Source of the DNA: a virus
Length of the DNA: 21,306 bases
Virus record (IMG/VR): IMGVR_UViG_3300046007_008688
Span: 1 to 21,306 of that record
Reading direction: 5' to 3' (one strand)
The stretch's first letter is position 1, and every line of letters starts with the position of its first letter. Position numbers and translations under genes: made by a program. The notes beneath the pieces are model-generated. The model was not told the DNA's origin and ran no database searches. It saw only the letters and a program-made list of their open reading frames with translations. Below are positions 16,201 to 21,306 of this stretch, piece by piece.

Positions 16201-19200
16201 AAAGAACAGTATCCATTTGTTAGTTCTGCATATTTGTTTATTAATAGCTTACCATTATCAACATTAAGAGAAAAATTTAAATCTTATACCGGTTCAGACG
16301 CACAATATTCTGATGAAAGTTTAGATTATATATTTGCGTCATTAAATAAATTTGGTGCATTACATAAAATGCCTTATGCTTGGGTATTAAAAATAGGTTC
16401 TATTTGGAATCGTTATAAAACTTATATTGAAACCGGTAATGATATATTATCCAATTGTTGGAAGGATTTTGATTATGTTGAAAACTTTGACCCTGTAACT
16501 AATGATAAAACCAAAACATATAACTTAATTCTTCCTGGTCAAACTGGTACAACATCAATAGTGTTAGAACAATTTACTACTACTGTGACAAGTAATGGAA
16601 CTACTTCTGCAACAACAATTAATACCGGATTTTATCCTAAATTGATAAATGATTTTAGTATTTTTTATCAAGGTTTTACAATTTTTACGGGATATACTAA
16701 TACAGATATTCAAAATGGGTTTAATGAAGGTTTGGTGTTAAACTACGTTCCTGAAGCAGTTATTAATAATGTAAGAGGATTAATTATTAAAAAAGTAATA
16801 CCTTGGTCTGTTTCGGTAACTGCTGATTATGGACAATATCAGTTTATAATGCCATCGAATGGAAGTGTTGTGAGTCAAATAAAATCAGAATGTCTAAATA
16901 TTTTTTCAGATGCTACTTTTGCATTAACAGGTTTTAATATTGTACCTAATCCTTGTGACTTTTCAGGAAATAGTGCGATGTATAACGGTTCGGTTAGATT
17001 ATTTTGGACGGCACCAAATTATGGGTATTTTGATAATTCTAAAGTGGTAAAACCTTTTCCAACAAAATATTTAAAAGAAGTTTGGTCGGGACAATCCATT
17101 CAAGAAAATTTCTCAATCAATGGGGAAAATAGTCAATATACTGATATTAGTGAAATGTTTTCAGTGTTTGATAAAGATACGTTAGATAAGTTTGAAAAAG
17201 AATTTTTAAATTTTAGTATATCAACGTATGATTATGTTGATGAAGATAATGGTGATAAAATTAATTCTCAAAAAACATTCAAAAATTTCCAAGAATTGAT
17301 GAGAAGTTTAATGAAAATTACAAACAATAGTGTTAATAATATGTTATCGGTTGAAGATACTCAATCAAAACAATTAACAAATATTTCAAATACAATTAGT
17401 CAATTTTTAAATTATGATATATACTTTAAAAAGGGAAATCCGTCTAATTTTGATAGAAAATTGTTTTATACGTTTTCATCTAATCGTATAATTGTTAGTC
17501 CATATACTTGGGATTATTATAATTACGTTACACCAAATTCTTTACCTAGTACCGACCCTAATTCACCTTCTTTATTTATATCTAAATTTTTAAAACCAGA
17601 TGAGTGGATAGCGTTAGAAACGTATGTTGGGTTTTCCAATATACCGGAATTAGTTTATACTGATAATGGGTCTTACATTACAGATTTCTTTATTGATTGT
17701 AATGTTGCGTTTGACGTTGAAAACATTGAAAACTTACATCCTATTATTAAAATTTATGCAACCCAAAAATTAAAAGATAACACTTTAAATTATGATAAGT
17801 TTGTTAAATTGATGAATGAGTATTTAAATACGTTGGATAGTTTTAATGATAAAATTTTGAATAGTGCAATGATTAAAATTAGAGCACTATTACCTACTGT
17901 TAGTGAGACACCTAAACCACCAAAAGAATCTGTTTTAGAAAGTACTCAAAGTAAATTAGAGTTATGGGAATCATTTAAGGCGACAAATGATAAATGGATT
18001 GCCGGTAATGATTTTAAAACTAAAACTTTATTTGAAGATGTTTTATTATTGGATAGGGCGAGTAGAAATATTGGTGAAAAAGTGTTAGTTGATGTTATAA
18101 AACTTAAAAATACTTTAACAAATATTAATGTTGCTGCAAGTATGTTAACATATGTTAATGATATTTTGGTAACAAATAATTTTGTTGTAATGAATATACC
18201 TTCATATGTTAATTTTTATAATGTACAAGACGCGGTTAAAAATCCAAAACCAAAACCTGATGGTACTTTAGAATTCGCTAACATAATGTTCGGTACCTTT
18301 ATGAATGTTGATTATAGAAATTCATCCGCAAAGATGGTTTGTTTTTATGCGGGCAAACCAAGTCAACACGTAGCAATCAATAATGTGGATTATAGATTTA
18401 AAGATGACGCTTTTGATTTAAGACGAGCGAGTGATAACCCATTAAATGAAAACCAAATTGGTAAAAATGATTGGGATAAATCAAATAAAGTTGTTGGGTT
18501 TAATGTTGAATTTGGTACCCAAAATCAATCAATATTCAAAGGATTTAATGTCTCACAAAACCCGGGATTACCAACAGCGGAATCATTACAGGTTATTAAT
18601 CAAATGGCTAATCAATCAGGAAATAGAGGTGGTTCAACTCAAAATATGTCGTTGTATAATTTATACAAAAATAGAAGTTATGCTTGTCAGGTAAATATGA
18701 TGGGTAATGCTATGATACAACCAACTATGTATTTTAATTTAAGACACGTCCCAATGTTTAGTGGTCCATATATGATACAAAAGGTTAATCACAGTATAAC
18801 ACCCGGTAATTTTGAAACCACTTTTGAAGGTATCAGACAACCAACAGCATCATTACCATTAGTGGAAAATTATATACAATCGTTAAAAACATCGTTATTA
18901 CAATCTATAATTGAAACAAATAATCAAAGAAGGGCTGAAGACGCTAAGGCAAATTTAACGGCTTCTACTAAGACTAATGTAATAGGTCAATCCGAACAAA
19001 AAGCCGCTGATAATACACAAAAAGAGGGTACTAAACCTAAAAATACTCAAGAGTGTCCACCGGTTGAAACAACCAATGATAAATATGGTAAATTTACACC
19101 TGAAACACCAACACCAACTACGGCAACATATAATAAAGTTATTGAATTAATATCATCAAAAACTAAAGGTAAACCTTTAAATCTTGCTTATAGTGTATTT

Positions 19201-20151
19201 GTTAAAATGTTTTTGAATAGTAATGATGGGACGGTGTTAAAAACACAATCAAATAATTATAGTGGAACTGATTTAATGAGTGATTGGGGTGCGTCGGTTG
19301 ATGAATATTTCACTAAAAAATATTATTGTGGAGGACTTTTAAATACTAAACCGTATGTTATGTTTGATAGTTTAGATAAAAATATTGATTTTTTAATTAG
19401 TCGATTTTTAATCACATCACTAACTATTCAAAATTTAAATAAAGAAGAAGTTACTAAATTTATAATTTTATATTCTGACGCTACAAAATCAGATGAAAAT
19501 GTTTATACAAGTATGAATCCTACTGACCTCAGTAATATAGAAACCAAAGTTGATGAAGCAATAAAATTGTATAATTCGACTACCGGTAATTTTACAAAAA
19601 CATCACCACCAGTCAAACCAACAAACAGTAATAATGATTCCGGTCTTTTTGAAGAATCAAAAGTTTTTGGTACTTATTTTTTACAAAATCTCAAAACAAA
19701 TACAAATGGTTCTATAAGTGGTGACTTTTTAGTAATTAATCAAGGTGAAACATTATCTCAAAGTTATCCGGCAAAACTCTATGTTAGAAGTGTGATGAGT
19801 AATATTGAATTAGCAACTTTTACAGTTGGGACAAACAATAGAGGGACATTCACAACTCAACCGGACACTGTTAATTCATTAAAAGCAATTCAGAATAGAC
19901 AAACATTCGAAATTGTTTTTATAATTAAGGTGGATGCTTTTCCAAATATCACTTACGATGAATCGCTAGTTCTTTTACCTATAGGTTGTCCTGACTTAGG
20001 ATTCAAAACTAACGATTTAATTGAACCGGATTTTTGGAAAGAAATTGAGCAAAATATTTGTTGTGAGTGTTATAGTAAACCATATACAGGAACACAAGTT
20101 ACTTGGAAAGACCAAAACTGTTCAAAAAATGGAACAACACCTTGTGATTAA
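13243..20151 (+). CDS. Giant baseplate hub protein (2302 aa)
   Basis: The gene starts at an ATG inside the end of the gp53-like gene. Residues about 145-250 (INIRQGLDFLPTVDIKLTD, then NLPYPLFHLTIKGYYGK) look like the N-terminal hub domain in Bacteroidota T4-like phages. Residues about 1810-1873 (ACQVNMMGNAMIQPTMYFNL, then GPYMIQKVNHSITPGNFETT) fit the closing domain of gp27 / late-control-D type hubs: cysteine strand, G-x-x-x-I-x-P, and V-x-H-x-I. Residues about 1963-2105 weakly recall a lysozyme/glucosaminidase-like domain (NNYSG, MFDSLDKNIDFLISRF), but no catalytic Glu can be assigned. The tail has five Cys between 2273 and 2301. T4 gp27 is about 390 aa, so this is several times larger and may include spike or wedge functions. 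Long middle parts match nothing I know. Confidence 0.68.
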   Translation: MVDKSENILVEFDYNNITIIDPNKVIDSNNIVSERYVSQENLVMYANLECSVLPRTKLAVGVSNDSAIKTISIAKINFLKPGDKQYLDNSYTDDITGKDSIKSEIVNLPNKSSPSKPNVSDDYYIKHSPNSGKQTGSVDNGLLGITSINIRQGLDFLPTVDIKLTDVKGRALFEGGNNSPYAAFFNLPYPLFHLTIKGYYGKAVRLALMLQNFTTTYNADTGNFVVDLKFYTYKYTVLSEITMGALMATPHMYQSRFTISSKSGGPSQTTKTNNIVVERGYQKIVEMYSEYKSKGLIPNDFPEITIMQMKDRIENFITNILESFTKQNLDPLTDLDTYSNNLRDYQKDVFYTLQTSWFNKYMDVVNYYILNTGQKVYTFKKGTSLEIKSNAISDLKGILDKYNILLNGNKTCGEKGSYEINGKKTECKIPNPVKYEIFPKDVDYNDINLEETYKAQRKNSQPTQEDLTKFRAELTKDNILNNITITLKGGGKQASSQFFVFEGKNSFIDLTDKMNKDLQTKRETIQDELTKALAELLESKDNGIGFIPNIRNVLAVVFANGEAFLRLMDDVHTKAWAQRDEKIRKNAIFDSTVSNANPDNQTSGSNSTEPIYPWPQVIKATTGENGQEKYEVRYPGDNDIIAQTKGYLYDVWPEIEFVEEFIRGLTQKTPPPQPVTDNSNSVTEPNRVSLGAIEFPVSNEVFANKVDVNYIYEIYERILLTSHYSKLNRSENNTTDLDKVSNIIADGESINIKNSVSNSDASLIKIIRDYNLTASSFEGVLKHISNEGAGQSWQNYIRGIFNTGYIKNEVENADFELFSQTKLDSSDSQPLVSLNKEQDISTYVSTSTSSNKYDFSDIFPFTNKKWVQGNLSNGISTDEKLAFNTTKTLVFNSNKKVISNFTDSQSQDVKKPITNFVYKNIKTPVIINEDFRNFYATRTYENQLPTEGDIKYLNYSGLVSSYQTTSILNTPYFINAIQEGVEKMINKEQYPFVSSAYLFINSLPLSTLREKFKSYTGSDAQYSDESLDYIFASLNKFGALHKMPYAWVLKIGSIWNRYKTYIETGNDILSNCWKDFDYVENFDPVTNDKTKTYNLILPGQTGTTSIVLEQFTTTVTSNGTTSATTINTGFYPKLINDFSIFYQGFTIFTGYTNTDIQNGFNEGLVLNYVPEAVINNVRGLIIKKVIPWSVSVTADYGQYQFIMPSNGSVVSQIKSECLNIFSDATFALTGFNIVPNPCDFSGNSAMYNGSVRLFWTAPNYGYFDNSKVVKPFPTKYLKEVWSGQSIQENFSINGENSQYTDISEMFSVFDKDTLDKFEKEFLNFSISTYDYVDEDNGDKINSQKTFKNFQELMRSLMKITNNSVNNMLSVEDTQSKQLTNISNTISQFLNYDIYFKKGNPSNFDRKLFYTFSSNRIIVSPYTWDYYNYVTPNSLPSTDPNSPSLFISKFLKPDEWIALETYVGFSNIPELVYTDNGSYITDFFIDCNVAFDVENIENLHPIIKIYATQKLKDNTLNYDKFVKLMNEYLNTLDSFNDKILNSAMIKIRALLPTVSETPKPPKESVLESTQSKLELWESFKATNDKWIAGNDFKTKTLFEDVLLLDRASRNIGEKVLVDVIKLKNTLTNINVAASMLTYVNDILVTNNFVVMNIPSYVNFYNVQDAVKNPKPKPDGTLEFANIMFGTFMNVDYRNSSAKMVCFYAGKPSQHVAINNVDYRFKDDAFDLRRASDNPLNENQIGKNDWDKSNKVVGFNVEFGTQNQSIFKGFNVSQNPGLPTAESLQVINQMANQSGNRGGSTQNMSLYNLYKNRSYACQVNMMGNAMIQPTMYFNLRHVPMFSGPYMIQKVNHSITPGNFETTFEGIRQPTASLPLVENYIQSLKTSLLQSIIETNNQRRAEDAKANLTASTKTNVIGQSEQKAADNTQKEGTKPKNTQECPPVETTNDKYGKFTPETPTPTTATYNKVIELISSKTKGKPLNLAYSVFVKMFLNSNDGTVLKTQSNNYSGTDLMSDWGASVDEYFTKKYYCGGLLNTKPYVMFDSLDKNIDFLISRFLITSLTIQNLNKEEVTKFIILYSDATKSDENVYTSMNPTDLSNIETKVDEAIKLYNSTTGNFTKTSPPVKPTNSNNDSGLFEESKVFGTYFLQNLKTNTNGSISGDFLVINQGETLSQSYPAKLYVRSVMSNIELATFTVGTNNRGTFTTQPDTVNSLKAIQNRQTFEIVFIIKVDAFPNITYDESLVLLPIGCPDLGFKTNDLIEPDFWKEIEQNICCECYSKPYTGTQVTWKDQNCSKNGTTPCD

Positions 20152-20169
20152 CATTTACAAATAATGAGA

Positions 20170-20177
20170 TATTTATA
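20170..20177 (+). promoter_or_regulatory. TATTTATA motif after the hub gene
   Basis: The octamer ends 13 nt before the ATG at 20191 and is the last of the five border copies. No hairpin precedes it, so transcripts from the hub operon probably also read into the next genes. Confidence 0.35.
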
Positions 20178-20190
20178 TATAAAAAAGATT

Positions 20191-20415
20191 ATGGATACAA
20201 AAACAATATTAGAAAATTACTTAGGTAAAAAAACCCGTACAACTGAAAAAGATATGGGTAATGGTTCGAAACAAGTTTGTGACTTGGATTCGGGAGATTG
20301 TTATACAATTAGAATGAAAGATGGTCTAATTGAAAGGGTTGATAATACAATGAACCAAAATAGAAAAATACAAGTTGAAACGACAACTGGTGTAAAACAA
20401 TTATTAAACGGATAA
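20191..20415 (+). CDS. Small protein of unknown function
   Basis: From the ATG at 20191 the product is 74 aa: basic N-terminus (DTKTILENYLGKKTRTT), then a beta-rich middle with two cysteines (QVCDLDSGDCYTIRMKDG), and a polar end. The upstream in-frame ATG at 20164 is less likely because it would place the TATTTATA motif inside the coding region and add a basic leader MRYLYIKKI. The C-x-D-x-x-x-x-D-C spacing could hold a disulfide or a metal, but no family is recognised. One nt separates its stop from the next start, so the two are translated together. Position after the hub suggests a virion or assembly role. Confidence 0.65.
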   Translation: MDTKTILENYLGKKTRTTEKDMGNGSKQVCDLDSGDCYTIRMKDGLIERVDNTMNQNRKIQVETTTGVKQLLNG

Positions 20416-20416
20416 T

Positions 20417-21085
20417 ATGAAAAAAATAGATAATAGAATTTTAGAAGAAATTGCTCGTTATAATTCAATCAATAATTATATTGTTGAACAAGATGCGACA
20501 TTACCACCACCTCCGGGAGAAGACCCAAACGCTTTACCACCTGCGGGAGGAGCTCCGGCACCTGTTGACCCAAATGTTGCCCCACCGGCACCTGCGGCAC
20601 CTACAGGACCTCAACCGGTTGATTTAGAAAACGACCCCGATGTGGAAAAAGTTGGTGAAGGAGATTCTGAAGGTAAAACTGAAGAAATGGATATAACTGA
20701 CTTAGTAAAATCTCAGAAAAAAGTTGAGGAAAAACAAGAAGAGTATTTTGATAACTTATTTCAACACTTAGATAATTTAGAAACTAAATTAGGTGAAATG
20801 GACGGTATTATGTCTAAATTAAATGATTTAGAGATGAAGATTGAAAAATATAGAGAAAAAACTCCCCAAGAAAAATTAGAACTTAGAAGTTTAGATTCGG
20901 GACCATTCAACCAAAAATTAAGTCAATTCTTTGATGATAAAGAAGAAGATATGGAAAAATCAGGAAAAAATGAATATATTTTAACTCAAGATGAAGTTGA
21001 GGATTATTCACCAATTGAAATTAAAAAAACATTTAGAAATTTTGGTGATGAAGGAAAACCAACATCATTCCAACAATTAAGATAA
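20417..21085 (+). CDS. Acidic protein with Pro-rich linker and coiled coil
   Basis: The 222-aa protein has three parts. Residues 1-25 are a short helix. Residues about 28-70 form a Pro/Ala/Gly-rich low-complexity linker (PPPPG, PPAGG, PAAPTGPQP). Residues about 90-155 are a charged heptad-like coiled coil (KSQKKVEEKQEEYFDNLFQ, LDNLETKLGEMDGIMSKL). The C-terminal part is acidic and contains LDSGPFNQKLSQFFDDKEE, which looks conserved in style but has no family name I can give. No signal peptide or membrane segment is present. The coiled coil suggests oligomerisation, for example a fibre-attachment, scaffold or neck protein. An intrinsic terminator follows directly, so it closes the late tail operon. 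Confidence 0.72.
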   Translation: MKKIDNRILEEIARYNSINNYIVEQDATLPPPPGEDPNALPPAGGAPAPVDPNVAPPAPAAPTGPQPVDLENDPDVEKVGEGDSEGKTEEMDITDLVKSQKKVEEKQEEYFDNLFQHLDNLETKLGEMDGIMSKLNDLEMKIEKYREKTPQEKLELRSLDSGPFNQKLSQFFDDKEEDMEKSGKNEYILTQDEVEDYSPIEIKKTFRNFGDEGKPTSFQQLR

Positions 21086-21088
21086 ATA

Positions 21089-21117
21089 AGACGGACTAAA
21101 AAAGTCCGTTTTATTTT
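21089..21117 (+). terminator. Intrinsic terminator closing the tail operon
   Basis: ACGGACT (21091-21097) and AGTCCGT (21103-21109) form a 7-bp stem, extended by a G-T and two A-T pairs, with a loop of five A, followed by TTTTATTTT. It starts 4 nt after the stop of the coiled-coil protein gene. Confidence 0.88.
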
Positions 21118-21127
21118 CACAAACAAT

Positions 21128-21156
21128 TTGACAAACCCACGGCTGACACTTATACT
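21128..21156 (+). promoter_or_regulatory. Sigma-70-like promoter before the gp32-like gene
   Basis: TTGACA (21128-21133) and TATACT (21151-21156) are separated by exactly 17 nt, almost the full E. coli consensus. Alternatively TTTG (21127-21130) and TACTTTTA (21153-21160) partly fit the Bacteroidota -33 TTTG and -7 TAnnTTTG elements, with a slightly long spacer. Either way, host RNA polymerase could use it, as expected for an early or middle replication gene just after a terminator. Confidence 0.65.
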
Positions 21157-21185
21157 TTTATAAACCTTTAAATATTTTAAACACT

Positions 21186-21306
21186 ATGGCGACAAATTCA
21201 TTAGACGCAGTTTTAGCTCAATACGAGAAAGCTAAACAAGGTAGTACTTCTTCTACCTCAAAATTTACACAAGAAGAAAGAATGAAAAAATACTTCGCGG
21301 CAATCC
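21186..21306 (+). CDS. Probable gp32-like single-stranded DNA-binding protein, 3' end missing
   Basis: Only the first 40 codons are in the window: MATNSLDAVLAQYEKAKQG, a Ser/Thr linker, and KFTQEERMKKYFAAI. This matches the N-terminus I recall for T4 gp32-like ssDNA-binding proteins in Bacteroidota T4-like phages, where the start is a short helix used for cooperative binding, followed by the K-K-Y-F stretch that leads into the core OB-fold. gp32 coats ssDNA in replication, recombination and repair. It follows a strong terminator and a sigma-70-like promoter, so it belongs to a different transcription unit than the tail genes. With so little sequence the call is moderate. Confidence 0.6.
   Translation, partial: MATNSLDAVLAQYEKAKQGSTSSTSKFTQEERMKKYFAAI

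Noticed and set aside
15181-17580. TATTTATA copies at 15181 and 17573 as promoters
   Set aside because: Both lie deep inside the hub gene with no gene start after them; they are the background expected in AT-rich DNA.
20164-20190. ATG at 20164 as start of the small gene after the hub
   Set aside because: It would put the TATTTATA motif inside the coding region and add a basic leader; ATG 20191 is at the usual spacing from the motif.
1-21306. tRNA genes, CRISPR arrays, insertion sequences, introns with homing endonucleases
   Set aside because: Looked for on both strands by eye; no cloverleaf, regular repeat-spacer pattern, transposase or endonuclease motif was found.

Overview
The window looks like the late tail and baseplate cluster of a T4-like contractile-tailed phage (myovirus) that infects a Bacteroidota host. 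All genes are on the + strand and packed end to end. The DNA is strongly AT-rich, with Leu mostly TTA and Arg mostly AGA. The starts lack Shine-Dalgarno sequences and instead carry A/T-rich leaders, as in Bacteroidota. The gene order (sheath, tube, gp26/51-like protein, tape measure, large baseplate protein, gp53-like LysM protein, giant hub, then a probable gp32 ssDNA-binding protein) matches a T4-type tail module. Family calls rest on recalled family patterns and context, not on a database search.

Layout. 1-3411: 3' part of a very large tail sheath gene with an Ig-like insertion. 3468-4286: HAD-superfamily hydrolase-like protein. 4446-4934: tail tube protein. 4945-5142: small unknown ORF. 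5221-5976: gp26/51-like baseplate protein, apparently continued by a +1 frameshift to 6118. 6163-7935: tape measure protein. 7975-12924: 1649-aa baseplate protein with an OmpA-like domain. 12927-13253: gp53-like wedge protein. 13243-20151: 2302-aa baseplate hub. 20191-20415 and 20417-21085: two small proteins of unknown function. 21186 to the end: start of a probable gp32-like ssDNA-binding protein, which marks the move from tail genes to replication genes.

How the genes fit together. Sheath and tube form the contractile tail, and the tape measure sets its length. The gp26/51-like, gp53-like, OmpA-domain and hub proteins would build the baseplate that starts tail assembly and pierces the envelope. 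The OmpA-like domain and a possible degraded lysozyme-like domain in the hub suggest contact with peptidoglycan.

Regulation. Gene borders carry hairpins: a clean intrinsic terminator at 5145-5169, another at 21089-21117, and looser ones at 3419-3449, 6101-6143 and 7935-7955. The octamer TATTTATA lies upstream of five gene starts (4397, 5169, 6143, 7951, 20170) and may be a late-promoter or leader element. The terminal gene instead has TTGACA-N17-TATACT.

The most interesting point is the reading-frame change at 5942-5976: a protein-like 59-codon frame continues the gp26/51-like gene in +1 across TTT TTT CGC, ends inside a terminator-like hairpin, and has no ATG of its own until near its end. 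No tRNA, CRISPR array, insertion sequence or minus-strand gene was seen.
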